64,000 bases of DNA from Pedinophyceae sp. YPF-701 (GCA_916048055.1 CAJZHL010000008.1:1272374-1336373); one strand, 5' to 3'. Shown: positions 44,725 to 57,366, counted from the first letter of the stretch. Notes: a model not told the origin generated them from the letters alone. A program made the numbers and translations.

Positions 44725-46159
44725 TTACGCCTTGAAGCCGATGGGCTTGTAGCCCGTGCGGAGGAACCGCGCGGCGGCCTTGCGCGACAGCTTGGGCGCG
44801 CGCCCGTCCTCCACCTCCTTGGCAACACCCTCGTCGCGCTCCGCCAGGATCAGCTCGATGTGGCAGGGGCTCGACTGGTACGGGTTCACGCGGCCGTGCG
44901 CGCGGTACGTCCTGCGGCGGCCCTTCATCGCCTTCTGGACCACCACCGAGCGCACAAACAGGTTGTCCATGTTGAGCGTGCCCTCAGCCTGCGGTGGGAG
45001 GGGGAGAGTTGAGAGGGTTGAGAGGCCGCGGGGGGGCGGGGGAAGGTGGCAAGGCGCGGTGGGCGGGCCGGGCGGGTCGCGTTCGGGCGGACGGCCGGCG
45101 CGGGAGGCAGGCCCGGTGGACGACGGCGGGGAGAGTAGCGCAGGACGGCTGCGAGGACGCTACGCTTGGCCCGGGGGCTGGGGGGAGAGGAGAGGAAACG
45201 GCGAGCGCGGCGACGCGGCCTCGGGGCCGTCCGGGGCGCGGTGGAGCCGGGAGGCGAGCGCGGCGCTTGTGAGGGGGAAACGGGCTCCCGGCGCCTCGGA
45301 CGGGGGTTTGGAGGGCCGCGGCGGTACGGCGGCGGCTGTGCGGTGTCTGGCATGCGAGCGGGGATGCCGGGGGCGTCGCGGGAGGGGTGCGGAGGGGCCT
45401 CAGGCTTTGGCCGCCAGGTGGAGCAGCGACGCTGCCGCGCCGTGCGTGCCCGGGGAGGCGGGCGGCGGGGCGCGGCGGGTGGAGGGAAATGCGTGCTGCC
45501 GGCGGGCGTGGCGCGGCGGGGTCGCGGGGCCTCGTGCGGCCGCGCTCACCTCGGCGTTGGCCTCGGCGTTCTTGAGGAGGCCCAGCACGAACTCGACGGA
45601 CTTCTTCGGCCACCGGCCCTGGCCGTTGGTGGAGCCCTCGTTCTTCGCCTGCGCGGTCCGGCCGACGCCGCTGTTGTACCGGCGGAAGACGATGCAGCGG
45701 GTCCCGTCGAGCACCGCGTTCATGTACTTCTTCGCCTCCGCGAGGTCCAGGCCGATGATGGCCTTGGCCGTCTCGCGGGTGTTCTTGAAGTGGGTCCGCA
45801 GGTGCGACCCCTTCGCCTGCAACGCGCCAGCACGAGCAGTACAATCGCTCAGGCACTGCGGCACAGGGCTCCGTGCCCCCACAAGGCGCCCTGGCAAAGG
45901 TGCGGAGACAGCCTCGCTTTCCTCTCTATCGACGGCATCCGCGCGACGGGTCGCCGCGGACAGCGGACGCCGCCAAACGCGGCGGAGAGCCCGAGGCAAG
46001 AGCCGCCTCCTTCCGCCCACTGGGTCGGAAGCCCGCCACGAACGGGCCAGCGGCGAGCTGGTTGCTCGCAACGTCCCACCGCGCGGCGCGCGGGCCCGTG
46101 CGCACCTTGGCGACGCGGTCAGCCTTGGAGTTGAGCTCGCTGTAGGACTTTGCCACCAT
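44725..46159 (-). CDS. RPL17: 60S ribosomal protein L17 (uL22)
   Basis: Cytosolic large-subunit protein lining the peptide exit tunnel. Exons on the minus strand are 46159-46106, 45816-45550 and 44988-44725, all phase 0, giving 194 aa. Family blocks: [70 protein letters not shown] and [10 protein letters not shown]. The first exon ([18 protein letters not shown]) is slightly longer than in animals or plants, so the start is less certain than the rest. It is head-to-head with the AlaRS gene, 257 bp apart. Confidence 0.92.
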
Positions 46160-46416
46160 TTTGCCACTGTTCCACCGCCCCAAGCCCCACGGGATAGAAG
46201 AGGACGAGCCCCGTCGACTCCGCCGGCAATGCCCCCGCGCAAGCCCGCACCGCCGCGGCGCACCTCCGCCCCCTGGGGCCTGCAGCCAGTCGTACTGGCC
46301 GCGACCGCACCCACGCGCGCCGCCATGGCACCCGCGCGGTCCCCGCGGGTCCCAGTCACCCAGGCACACGGGAGTCTCCCGCACAGGCTGCCTCCAGGCC
46401 GCCGCAACCGCCGCAG
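46160..46416. promoter_or_regulatory. divergent promoter region, RPL17 / AlaRS
   Basis: 257 bp between opposite start codons. No specific motif recognised; it should contain both promoters. Confidence 0.4.
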
Positions 46417-49400
46417 ATGAAGGGTGCAGCTGCCCCGTGCACTCCAGGCATGCGCGGCGCCTCCCGGCCGCTGCGCGCCGCTGCGCAGGCCCTGCGCGCG
46501 CACCTCGTGCCCTTCCGCGCGCAGTCCTCGGCCGCCAGGCCCTCCACGGCCCGCAGCGCAGGTGCGCGACGTCCCAGTGCATCTGCGCTGGCCACAGCTC
46601 GCCTGCCCCGTGCGCGCTCCGCCACCGCTCACCACGCCGCCCGCGCGGCCCCGATGCGTCGCGACTGCAGGCAGCTTCAAGAACGCCGCGTCGTCGCTCG
46701 GTTTCGGCCCCGCGCGACGCACCGTCGCTGGAGCCTCTGCAGAGACGCAGCAGGCCACGACTGGGGCCGTGCCGCTGCCGCCGAAGCTGGTGCGACCCCG
46801 CGATTTCAATCCGCGCGAACCCGCTGGGACGCACGCATCGCGCACGGACGGGCCGATCGGCGCAGCTCCGCCGCAACGATCCAGTCGAGGTGGCGCGAGC
46901 CGCACCGCACCTCCACCGCACGCCCTGCGGCCCGGCCCTGCGCCGCGCACGCCGCCGTGCCGTCCCGTTTCCCCGCCCGCCCGCCCTCCCCCGGCCACCC
47001 TCGACCTCCAGGGCTCCGAACGCGGCACCGCCTCCGCCGCGCACGCGCCCCGCAACCCCCCGGCGCACGCACCCGGCGTTCCCGCAGAGCGGCAAGGAGA
47101 TCCGCGAGCGCTTCCTGTCGTTCTACGAGGCCCGCGGCCACAAGCGCGCGCCGTCGTCGTCGCTCGTGCCCGAGGACCCCACCGTGCTGCTCACCATCGC
47201 GGGCATGCTGCAGTTCAAGCCGGTGTTCCTGGGGCAGCGGGAGCGCCCGGCGCCGTGCGCGACGTCGACGCAGAAGTGCGTGCGCACGAACGACATCGAG
47301 AACGTCGGCGTCACCGCGCGGCACCACACGTTCTTCGAGATGCTGGGGAACTTCTCGTTTGGGGACTACTTCAAGAAGGAGGCCTGCGCGATGGCGTGGG
47401 AGCTCGCGACGAAGGAGCTGGGGATCCCCGCGGAGCGGATCTTCGTGTCGGTGTTCGAGGAGGACGACGAGGCGCTCGCGATCTGGGCCGACGAGGTGGG
47501 GGTCCCGCGAGAGCGCATCGTCAAGATGGGCGAGAAGGACAACTTCTGGGCGTCCGGGCCGACGGGGCCGTGCGGGCCGTGCTCGGAGCTATACTACGAC
47601 TTCCACCCGGAGCGCGGGACCGACGGGGAGGTCGACCTGGACGACGATTCGCGCTTCATCGAGTTTTACAATCTCGTGTTCATGGAGTTCAATCGAGACG
47701 CCGAGGGCAAGCTCGAGCCGCTCAAGAACAAGAACATCGACACCGGCATGGGCCTCGAGCGCGTCGCGCAGATCCTCCAGCGCGTCCCGAACAACTACGA
47801 AACGGATCTGATGTACCCCATCATCAAGGAGGCCGCGGGGCTCGTGGGGGGGGAGTTCAGCTACGAGGGCGCGGACGAGCGCACGAAGACCGCGCTCAAG
47901 GTCGTCGCGGACCACACGCGCGCCGTGACGTACCTCGTGTCGGACGGAGTCAACCCCTCCAACATTGGGCGGGGGTACGTCGTCCGGCGGCTCATCCGGC
48001 GGACGGTCGTCAAGGGGCGCCTGCTCGGACTGAAGCACCCGTTCCTGCCCACGCTCGCCAAGGTGCGACGCCGCAGGAGCGCTCATGAGCTTTTGCGTCG
48101 CAGGCCTGTCTGCCTGCCCGGCTGCGCAGCGGCTAGATGCGCTGCTGTGCTGCAGTGTGTTCAGGTAGCACGGCCCGTGCGGGAGCGCGAGGTCGTCGCT
48201 GTCTGACACGGCTGCAATCTGACTCCCCCCCCTGACGCTGCAGGTGGCGATCAAGATGTCCGGGGACTGCGACCCTGACGTCAAGGACAACGAGGCGCGC
48301 ATTCTGACGGAGCTCGGGCGCGAGGAGGAGCGCTTCGTCGGCACGCTCGAGAAGGGGGAAAAGCTGCTGTCTGACCTGCTGAGCAAGGCGGGGGAGGGGG
48401 GGACTCTCAAGGGCGCCGACGCGTTCACGCTGTACGACACGTACGGGTTCCCGCTCGAAGTGACCCAGGTGAGCACGGGGCGGACGTGACCCGGCGCAGC
48501 GAGTGTGCGGCATGGACATTGTTTCTTGATTCCAGTGCTGTCGTTCCCGTATCACGTGCTTGCCTCCGGGGCGAGATGCGTGTGCCGGTTCGTTTCGAGG
48601 GAGTAGTGGGACGTGGACAACGTTACGGACGAGCCCTGCGACAGCAAGCGGTCGTGCGACGTTCGTCCAAAGATCCATTGACGTTTTCCCTTCTTTGCGT
48701 GCTGTGTCGTCGCGCAGGAGATGTGCCAGGAGCAGGGCTTCGACGTCGATGTCGCGGGCTTCGAGACCGAGATGGAGGCGCAGCGCCAGCGCGCCAAGGA
48801 CGCCCGCGCTGACGTGGACCTGACTCAGGGTGCCGCGCTCAACGCAGTGCGCGACCGCGCCGGCGCGACGGCCTTCACGGGGTACCACCACCTGCACGGC
48901 ACCGGCACAATCGTGTCGCTGGTGTGCGGCGGCGAGGAGGTGTCGGACGTGGGCCCGGGGGACAAAGTCGACGTGGTTTTGGACACCACCCCCTTTTACG
49001 GGGAGTCGGGCGGGCAGCGCGGGGACGTGGGGGTGCTGCGGACGCCCGACGGGTGCGTGATCGAGGTCAAGGACGTGACGAAGGCGGCCGGCGGGGACCT
49101 GTTCGTGCACCACGGGGTGGTGGTGGGCGAGGAGGGGGGTGATGGGGACGGTGCCGGGGGAGTGCGGGCCAAGGTGGGGGACTCTGTGGACGCCATGGTG
49201 GACGCGCGGCAGCGCGCGCGCGCCAAGGCGAACCACACGGCGACGCACCTGCTCCAGGTCCGCACAACACCCCCTCTCTTGGTTATCTGCTTTCTGGCCT
49301 CGCAAAGTCTTGTTCTCTTGTCTACTACATCGTCTCAGGCCATCATGTCATGGACGAGCTTGCTGTCATTGCTACTCGCTGGCCTACGCGCTCCCAGCTT

Positions 49401-50544
49401 GGGCGCCCCAGCACCCACCAACCAACACACACCGGAACAAATAAGGAATAGACCAAGACTGCTGTTCCTCCCGACTCAGTGCTGCTCGGCCACGTCTGGG
49501 TGTCCGCAGAGCGCGCTGAAGCAGGTCCTCGGCGATGACACCGCGCAGCAGGGCTCGCTCGTCGAGTTCGACCGCATGCGGTTCGACTTCAACGCCCCGA
49601 AGCCGCTCACCCAAAAGCAGCTGCGGAAAGTCGAGGCGCTGGTGAACGAGTGGAGCAGCGAGGGGCACGTGCTGGAGACGGCGACGATGCCGCTCGACGA
49701 GGCGAAGAAGGCCGGCGCCGTCGCCATGTTCGGTGCGCGCTCCCCCCCCCATTTTCTGCCCTCTTGTACCTCTGCATGGTGCCCCCCCACACTCGACTCG
49801 TCCGGCGCCCCGGCCTGCGCAGGCGAGAAGTACGACGACGTCGTGCGCGTCGTCGACGTCCCCGGCGTGTCGATGGAGCTCTGCGGCGGCACCCACGTGG
49901 CGTCCACCTCCGAGATCCGAGGGTTCAAGATTCTGTCCGAGACGGGGATCGCGTCCGGGATCCGGCGTATCGAGGCCGTCACGGGCGACGCGCTGATCGA
50001 CTACCTCGTCGGCGTCGACTCGGTCGTGCGCGACATGACGGGCCAGCTCAAGGTGAAGGCTGAGGAGCTCCCGGGGCGCATGCAAGCCATGGCGAGCGAG
50101 ATCAAGGCCGCGGGGAAGGAGATCGCGGACCTCCGGGCGCAGCTCGCGGTGGCCAAGTCCGAGGCGCTGCTCGGGGCGGCGAAGGAGGTGTCCGGGGGGG
50201 AGTTCAAGGTGGTGGTGGCGCAGCTGGACGGCGTGGACGGCGGGGCGCTGCAGACGGCGGCGGCGGGGCTGCAGGAGAAGCTGGGCGACGGTGGCGCGGT
50301 CGTGCTGGGCAGCGTGGCGGCCGGGGGCAAGGTCGGGCTCGTGGCGGCGTTCGGCAGCGCGGTTGTCGGGAGGGGGGTCAAGGCGGGGGCCTTCATCGGG
50401 GGCGTTGCGAAGGCGTGCGGCGGCGGCGGCGGCGGGCGGCCGAACCTGGCGCAGGCGGGCGGGAAGGACGCGGCGGCGGTGCCCGGAGCGCTCGAGGACG
50501 CGGAGAAGGCGCTGATCGCGGAGCTGGAGAAGGGGGATTCCTGA
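46417..50544 (+). CDS. EMB86: alanyl-tRNA synthetase, plastid/cyanobacterial type, with transit peptide
   Basis: Charges tRNA-Ala. Exons 46417-46561, 46671-46789, 47088-48062, 48244-48468, 48718-49257, 49510-49732 and 49823-50544 join in phase and give 982 aa. The first two exons encode about 88 residues rich in Ala, Arg and Ser with almost no acidic residues, a typical organelle transit peptide; this part rests on splice logic rather than homology. Synthetase landmarks: [69 protein letters not shown] and [16 protein letters not shown]. The editing domain has NHTATHLLQ and CGGTHV; the C-terminal domain ends with a Gly run and [10 protein letters not shown]. The [14 protein letters not shown] block is the cyanobacterial/plastid form. 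It may also serve mitochondria. Confidence 0.9.
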
Positions 50545-50638
50545 GTGGCTGAGGTGAGGTGAGGTGTCACATTCTTCGCGTCGTCAGCCATAAGGCTTTG
50601 GGACCTGAAAAGATCATTCGACTAGGTGGCGAGTCATG

Positions 50639-51230
50639 CTAACCCCCCACCGTTATGGTAGCAACAGGTTCGGCAGCTGTGACAGAGTCGGCCTGGAGCA
50701 GATCCTCGATGCCACGAGCAAAGATCGCCATGCCTCGCTGATTCGGCAGGTTCAGGAGATAACGCACTGCAGCGTTGGCAGCGGCTTCCGAGTCGAGTGT
50801 TGCGGCGCCGTACAGGTCCTCGAGGTGCTGGCGTAGCCGGCGGTTGAGAGCGAAGCGGCGGCGCTGTCCAACAGTTGCCGTGGACGACAGGGGCGCATCG
50901 GCAGCAGGCGGGGGTGGCAGCGTGAGCTGCCCAGACGAGTCCATGGCCAGGCCCGCTCGTTCCCGGAGAGAGCGTACCGCTGGGGCGCAGCAGTCCAGCA
51001 GCAGGTGGCGGAGGTCCTCCGGGGCGGGCGATGCCGCCACGTCCGCGCAGAAGCGGCAGACTTTCGACGGGTGCGACAGCGGTGTGTGTTGCCACTGCTG
51101 CTCCTGGTCCGCCATGGCCATCGTGGAGGTGCGCAGCCTCGTAGCTCCCACACGCAGGCGGGACAGGGCACGGCGGTCCGCGTGGTAGATCGCGGTGTCG
51201 AGCAGATGTGGAGGGATGGTGCGCGGTGGT
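50639..51230 (-). pseudogene. relic of a non-LTR (LINE) retrotransposon, reverse-transcriptase C-terminal end
   Basis: An open minus-strand frame reads ALSRLRVGATRLRT, then a CCHC-type knuckle: CRFC, 12-15 residues, then HLLLDC (C-x2-C...H-x4-C), followed by about 100 residues of helical text. The RLR.G...L / C..C / HLL.C sequence is characteristic of the region just after the reverse-transcriptase domain in LINEs. No RT core or endonuclease is present, so this is a 5'-truncated remnant between the AlaRS and PLR1 3' ends. It could be coding by chance of GC bias, but the ordered motifs argue against that. Confidence 0.55.
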
Positions 51231-51332
51231 GGCTGGCACCACCAGCTGTGAGGCCGGCGTGAACTCGCATAGCGCCTGTCACAACAGGACCGCAGCGCGC
51301 AACGGCGCGCTGGCTGCACTCCCTCCACTGTG

Positions 51333-52682
51333 TCAGCTCGTCTGGAAGATATTCTGCACCATTCCCTTGCCCCCGCGCGCCGCCGCGCGCTCCAGCTCCT
51401 CCACCTCCCCGTCAGAGAGGCGCCACCCGCACGCCCCGAGGTTGCTGCGCAGCTGCGCGACGTTCCGCGCCCCGGGGATCGGCACCGTGCCCTTGCACAT
51501 GCACCAGTTCAGCGCCACCTGCACGAGCAAAACAACCGAACAATAGACCTGATCTCTCAATTCAACTGCAACTCTTCGGCCATCACCGGCCCCCCGCCGT
51601 CTCTCTCAGCCGCACTCAACCTCACCTGCGGCACGCTCTTGTTTCGCTCCGCCGCCACGGCGTCCAACACCCCGTATAACTCCCCCGACCCCCCCAGCAC
51701 CTGCTTATACAACCCATTCCTGGGACCCTTCGGATACGTGCTGGCGTCGCCCGGACGGTGCCGCCCCGTGAGCATTCCGAGCGCCAGCGGCGAGTACGCG
51801 ATCGGCAGGACGCCGAGCGCGGTGCACGCGTCCAGCACGTCCCGTTGCAGCGGCCCCCACGAAAGCAGCGAGATCTGCACCTGCGCGGACCCGAGCGCGA
51901 CGCCCTCCTTCGCGAGGAAGTCGCAGATCTTCACCATCTGCTTCGGGCCGTAGTTCGAGAGTCCGACCTCGCGGGCGACGCCCCGTTCGGCGAGCGCGGC
52001 GAGACCCGACCACAGGGCGCGCTCCTGCAGCGGCTGGTAGTTCGCGGTGCTCCAGTGGAGCTGCCCGACGTCGAGGGTGTCGAGGCGCATGCGTTGCGCG
52101 GAGGCTTTCGCTGCGGTGAGGAAGGAGCCCGTCGTGACGCGCCAGGGATAGGGCGCGAGCTTCGTGGCGAGGACGAGGCTCGAACGCGGCTTCTTGCGGT
52201 CTGCGGCGTGTGATGGAAGACGCGAGGGTGTTGGTGTTCCGACACCAACATCGGGGGGAAGAAGGGAAGCGGCGACGGCGTGGCAGATACCGAAAATCGG
52301 TTCTTGTTGTGCGCACACAAGCTTATGCCTGGCGAGGCTGAGCGCGTCCAGCAACGCAGTGCGCTGCCGCGTCACGTCGGCTCGTGCACATATCGGCAAC
52401 AGCAACGAAGACAAAAGCAGCCCCCACCATGAACATGAACAAGAACATCTCCTTCCTCTTCTTGGCCGCACCTGCGCAGTACTCCTCGCTGAACTCGCCG
52501 AGGAGCTTCTCGCTGCGGCCGTCGAGCGCGCCCGTGCCGTAGCTGTCCGCGGTGTCGAACAGGTTGATGCCCCGGTCGCACGCCTCGCGAAACACCTCCC
52601 TCAACTCCCCATCCATGTCTTCGGAGTACCCCCAGAGGAACTGATTCCCCCACGACCACGTGCCCAGGCCCATCTCCGACAC
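51333..52682 (-). CDS. PLR1: pyridoxal reductase, aldo-keto reductase family (PLR1-like)
   Basis: NADPH-dependent reduction of pyridoxal to pyridoxine in vitamin B6 salvage, plastidic in plants. Recognised minus-strand exons are 52682-52472, 52200-51626 and 51518-51333, phase-consistent. Landmarks: MGLGTWSWGNQFLWGY, GINLFDTADSYGTG with the catalytic Asp and Tyr, LVLATKLAPYPW with the Lys, IGQLHW-type VGQLHWSTANYQPLQE, VGLSNYGPKQMVKI, SAQVQISLLSWG, YSPLALGMLTG, and VALNWCMCKGTVPIPGARN. The C-terminus (GKGMVQNIFQTS) is nearly that of Arabidopsis PLR1. At least one more 5' exon is needed: an acceptor precedes 52682, and the frame continues open to ATG 53162 with Arg/Ser/Pro-rich text that may be partly intron and partly transit peptide. 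Confidence 0.88.
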
Positions 52683-53817
52683 CTGCGCCGCGCGCTCGGC
52701 CGCCCGCGTGGATCTCGGTCGTGGGCGGAGCGTGCGCGCGGGAGATGCTGAATTTCGACTAGTTTCCGCGCGGTGTGGGTTCAGATGGCTGGGACAGGGC
52801 CGCGCGGGCAGGGGTGTGGTGCGAGGCACGGCGTCGACGGCGGACAGCGAGCCCGTCCACAGCATCGATTCTTTGCCTAACAGTGGGGCTGAGACGGGAA
52901 TTCTCGAGTGCTGGTGGTTCGTGTGACCAGGGCGTGCCTTGAGCTTCCCCAAACGCTTGTTCTGCCGCGCCTTGCTGCCCCCCGTCACGCTCAACAGCGT
53001 ATCCCGCGCCGCATCGGCCAAGCCATGCGCGACGTGGCTCTGCCTCGGCATCAACCGAGGCCCAGGCCTGCACAGACCACACCCGCCTTCGTTGCGCCGG
53101 ACGAAGCCTCCACACGCGCCCCTACCAGCTCCGGTGCCTTGAACACCCTTCAAAGCCCCCATCGCTGCGTGAAAATGCAGGTCCAGCGTTGTTGCGGCGC
53201 AGCGCAGCGCTCCTGAGGCCTCTGGGCCAGCAAGCCCGGGCCCTGCGCGAGGATACAGGGAGTTCGAGGTACCCCCGTTGGAGCTGTGGCAGAGTGCTAC
53301 CTCCCCGCGGAGATCGCGCCCTTGTGCCGGCGCGTTCCGAGACGGGCCCGGCCGGCGGAATCAGGCCCCTCCTGAGCGAGGGGTCCGCAGCGGCGCCAAC
53401 AGCGCCGCTCAAGGTGCGTCGGCGCTGCCAGCAGGCAGCGTTACGCAGCAATATCACGTCGCGGTCGATTTCGGCGCGCGTTGCTGCACGTATTGGCTGC
53501 AGAGGCATCTTTGAAGATTTGGATCTCCCGCGCGGCGGCACGGAAGTCCCGCGAGGGTTCTGGCGTCTCAGGTGACTCCAAGCTCGCTGCGCGTCCACCG
53601 CAAGCGCAGCCGGGCACGCACAGCGGTCACGCCGAAGTGCCTGCTGCACCAACGTCCACCGCCTCCGCGCCCGCCGACCGCCATTCTCCCTCCGGACGCG
53701 CGCAGCAGGGCCACCACTCCCTATCCACTCCGCACCCGCCGCACGCCGGCCCGCCGCGGTTCTGGCCCGCCGCACGGACGAGCGCTCACTGCAACTGCCT
53801 CCTCCCCGTCGCCGGCG

Positions 53818-56055
53818 ATGAACGGCACCGCCAACGGCCACGCGGCCAAGGCGCACCTGCCGCTCTCATACGTCGTCAGCCGCTGCGCCGAGACCCCCGA
53901 CGGCCTAGCCTTCACAGACGCCCAGCCATGCCATCTGCAGCTTCACGGCACCGCCACCGGCCTGCAAATCGCCGCCACGGCACACGCCGCGGACCCTGAG
54001 GCCCCCGACGGCGACGGCGCGGGCCCCGCAGTCGTCTTCCGGTGCGAGGCCAAGCAGCTCATGCGCGCCGGCCCCACCACGGCGCTCCTGTGCGTCCCCG
54101 GGGGGGAGCTGTTCGCCCTGCGCGGCGACGACGCGGCGAGCATGGACGTCCTGGTCGCTCGGGCGGAGCAGGCGACGAAGGACGCAGCGGTGAGCCCCGT
54201 CCTGCCCCACGGTCGCGTGGCTGCCGGACGTGCATGCCTGCCATGCGCCACGAGTGTGTGCGGAATCGCGCGGCGTGACGTCGGAGCGCGTGCAGGGGGC
54301 GTCGCCGTTCGAGGCGCGCACGGAGGGCAGTTCTGCGGAGATGTATTTCCACTATTATGGAATGCTGATGCACCAGCAAAACATGTTGCAAGACTACACA
54401 CGCACGGGAACGTACTACAGCGCAGTGCTGCAGAACGCGCTGGACTTCTTCGGCTCGGCCGTCATGGACGTCGGCGCCGGCAGCGGCATCCTCTCCCTCT
54501 TCGCCGCCCAGGTGCGACGACCCCCAAGGACTCCCCCCAAACACACATCATCCCTCTTCGACCTCAAACCCCCCCCCCCACTCGCCATCCCGACCCCCGA
54601 CGCACCGGCTCCGAGCGCACCACCAACGTCCGCACGCCCCGCGCCGACTCCCCCCCACCTCCGGCGCAGGCAGGCGCGCGAAAGGTGTACGCCGTGGAGG
54701 CCTCCGACATGGCGTTGTACGCCGAGCGGCTGGCGCGCGCGAACCCGGCGATCGGCAGCCGCGTCGAGGTCCTGCACTGCATGGTCGAGGACGCGCGCGT
54801 GCCCGAGAAGGTCGACGTGCTCATTTCAGAGCCCATGGGAACCCTGTTGCTGAACGAACGAATGCTGGAGTCTTACATCGCTGCGCGGGACAAGTTCCTG
54901 AAGCCGGGGGGCAGGATGTTTCCGACTTTTGGGCGCATCCACGTGGCGCTGTTCCGCGACGAGGTGCTGCACGCGGAGGTGGCGGCAAAGTCGGCCTTCT
55001 GGGCCAACGGGTCGTTTTACGGGGTGGACATCAGTGCGCTGCTGGGGGACGCGACGGAGGCGTACTTCGCGCAGGTGCGTGCGCTCGGGATCGGTGGTTT
55101 GATGACTGCTGTGTTCGTTGGTTGCTATTTTTGCTTCTTCTTTTGCTCGTTACGACGATGGTTGCATGTCGCGCCTACTTTCGCGGGATCCGTTTCGAAC
55201 TTCCCGCGTAGGATCTTGGCATTCTCGTCGTGCCCGCTCGCCGCGGCCGTCGCGGACCGCGCTGTCACGACGCCGCGGTGTCACAAACCTTCCCCCCACT
55301 TGCGCAATTTTCCCCCCGTGCGCAGGTAGTCGTGGACGCGTTCTCGCCCGCGGTGCTGTGCTCGGCGACTGCGACGCGCACGATCGACTTCCGCACCGTC
55401 ACCGAGGACGAGCTGCACGACGTACACATCCCACTAGAGGTTACTGCCACGTCCACAGGGCAGTGCCACGGTCTGGCCTGCTGGTTCGACGTGGCGTTTG
55501 ACGGGACCTCGCAGCAGGTACGCAAGCGCCCGAGCGGTCCGGACAGCGCAGCAAGGCAGCGGAGGCGCCGCCGTGATTGGGCTGCTGTTGGAGGTCTCTT
55601 GCTTGCTGCGCGTTGCGGGCGTTTTGGCCGAGAAGCGGAGGGCCCAGGTCGTTTTCAAGCGCCATGACTCGTATGTCGCGCCCCTTCACATACGCAGACC
55701 CTCCCGACCCCCCCCACACCCCGCGTTGCAGGTGTGGCTGTCAACGGCGCCCGGGCTGCCAACGACGCACTGGTTCCAGCTGCGATGCGTACTGCAGCGG
55801 CCAATCGAGGTGCAGGCCGGCACCGTCGTGTTCGGGTCCCTGCGCCTCGTCGCGCACCGCAGGCAGTCATACGATATCCATGTCAGACTCGTGGGGTGCG
55901 ACGGGGGGGTGTCCGAGGGGAAGCTGGACCTGAAGGAGCCGTACTACCGGCAGATGACGCCGCAGGGGTGGGTGGGGGCCGCGGGCGGCGCGGCGGGCGG
56001 CCCTGCGGCGGGTGACGGCGGCTGGGGGGAGTTCGCGAACGAAGGGGGGGAGTGA
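53818..56055 (+). CDS. PRMT4: protein arginine methyltransferase 4 (CARM1-like)
   Basis: S-adenosylmethionine-dependent type I arginine methyltransferase acting on nuclear and RNA-binding proteins. Exons 53818-54189, 54296-54511, 54670-55074, 55326-55517 and 55732-56055, all phase 0, give 502 aa. Residues 1-124 are an N-terminal domain where CARM1 has its PH-like fold. Core motifs: [18 protein letters not shown], motif [17 protein letters not shown] (about 180-195), post-[11 protein letters not shown], the double-E loop SEPMG...NERMLESY (about 249-261), and the THW loop TTHWFQ (about 408). FDVAFDG is typical of the PRMT4 branch. The C-terminus is a Gly/Ala-rich tail. Start ATG 53818 follows a G/C-rich leader and no other in-frame ATG lies upstream of the domain. 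Confidence 0.9.
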
Positions 56056-56145
56056 GTCGGGACCGGGGACATGCGCGAGGCGCGGCCGTGATTCAGCGCT
56101 GCAGTGCGACGCGTGTGACTATTTATTCGTTGCGAGGCGCGGCTG

Positions 56146-56934
56146 TTGGTGTGCTGTACCATGTGGTGTCAGTTTCGCGACCGCTGGTTGAGCACTGGCG
56201 ACGTCGCTTGGCTGAAGGTCTTGGGGTCTTTCCGTTATTCCAGGCGCTACATCGACGACAATTTCTCTCTCGCGAACGCACTGTACCGCTACTTCAACAC
56301 CCACCCCCGCCCCCCCACCCCGCCCCCCGAAACCCCGTCGTCGATCGTAGATCTCATCTCTGGTATACATAACATGTACCCCCCCTGTCTTGAGGTCGAA
56401 TTTGACGCCCCAGCGAACCCGCTCGACGGTGTCTCCTTCCTAGACCTCCGCGTGCGTCCGCATCCCGAATATCAGGGCTTCCTCCTGATCTCGCACTATG
56501 ACAAACGCGGTCTGTTTCCTGAGAACATTCACCTCATACAGTACCCCCACGCTTCGTGTGCGCTGCTGCGCCGACACCTTTACAACATCGTCCGCACCGA
56601 ACACATCCGCGTGTCCAGCGAGGTGACTGACCGCGACAGCTACGTAGCCAAGATGTCGGCCATGATGCGCTACATGCGTACGCATCGAGGTTACTGCATG
56701 CGACAGGTCCTGGCGATCCACCGCGCCGCCTGCCGGACGCACCCGAGCCCGCATTTTGGCCCTGCCACGCCGGCGGGCCTGGCTGACCTCGTGCGTCGCC
56801 ACGTGCAGTTTGCAGACCATAATGGCCAACCTGCTGACAGGGCGTGCCCGGCGCCCTGCAACTCGTCACCCTCATACATGATCCCGGCGCTGCGAAGCTG
56901 GCTCGGAACTATCCAGCCATGCCCGCACACATGA
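56146..56934 (+). pseudogene. Penelope-like reverse transcriptase fragment
   Basis: One open frame of 262 codons begins inside the reverse-transcriptase palm: FRYSRRYIDDNFSLANA contains the Y-x-D-D active-site box. FLDLRVRPHPEYQGF and SHYDKRG follow, then a region with HASCALLRRHLYNIVRTE and MMRYMRTHRGYCMRQVL. This order (YxDD, FLDL, H.S...R..I..., L..RGY) is that of Penelope-like elements rather than LINEs or retroviruses. The fingers region is missing upstream and no GIY-YIG endonuclease is visible downstream, so it is a fragment. It starts about 90 bp after the PRMT4 stop and was probably inserted in that 3' flank. The frame is unbroken, implying modest age. Confidence 0.6.
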
Positions 56935-57366
56935 CGCACTCTGTTACCCCCCCGATGTTGACATGTTGGCCATGCGCGTATTCCGTGGCCGCTAAACCGA
57001 GGTATGATCCCTTTTCGCATGACGGGCCACGCGCGGGGGACGGCGATGACGAGGAGAGCTGAGTAGCCGTCGGCGCGTCGCCTCACAACGCGGACAATGC
57101 CGCAGACTCAGTCACCGCTGTCACCCAGCCGGCTGCCGACACCCCCCGGTACAAGCAGCCTGGGACGTGGACCAGCACTTTGGCGCGTCGGCTGGCGGGC
57201 GTCGTCCAGTACTCGCGCGGCTCGCCGCGTTGTTGCTGACGACGCCCGCCACTCACTCTAACTGATTGCAGGTCAGAGCCTTCCCTTGGCACATGATGGC
57301 ACGCTCACATGGCATTTCGCGCGAGTACTCCTAGCACGCTGCCGCCTTGATCAGGACGATAGCACA

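Noticed and set aside
44756-46420. A 554-codon frame on the plus strand opposite RPL17
   Set aside because: Shadow of the ribosomal protein exons and GC-rich introns; no motif.
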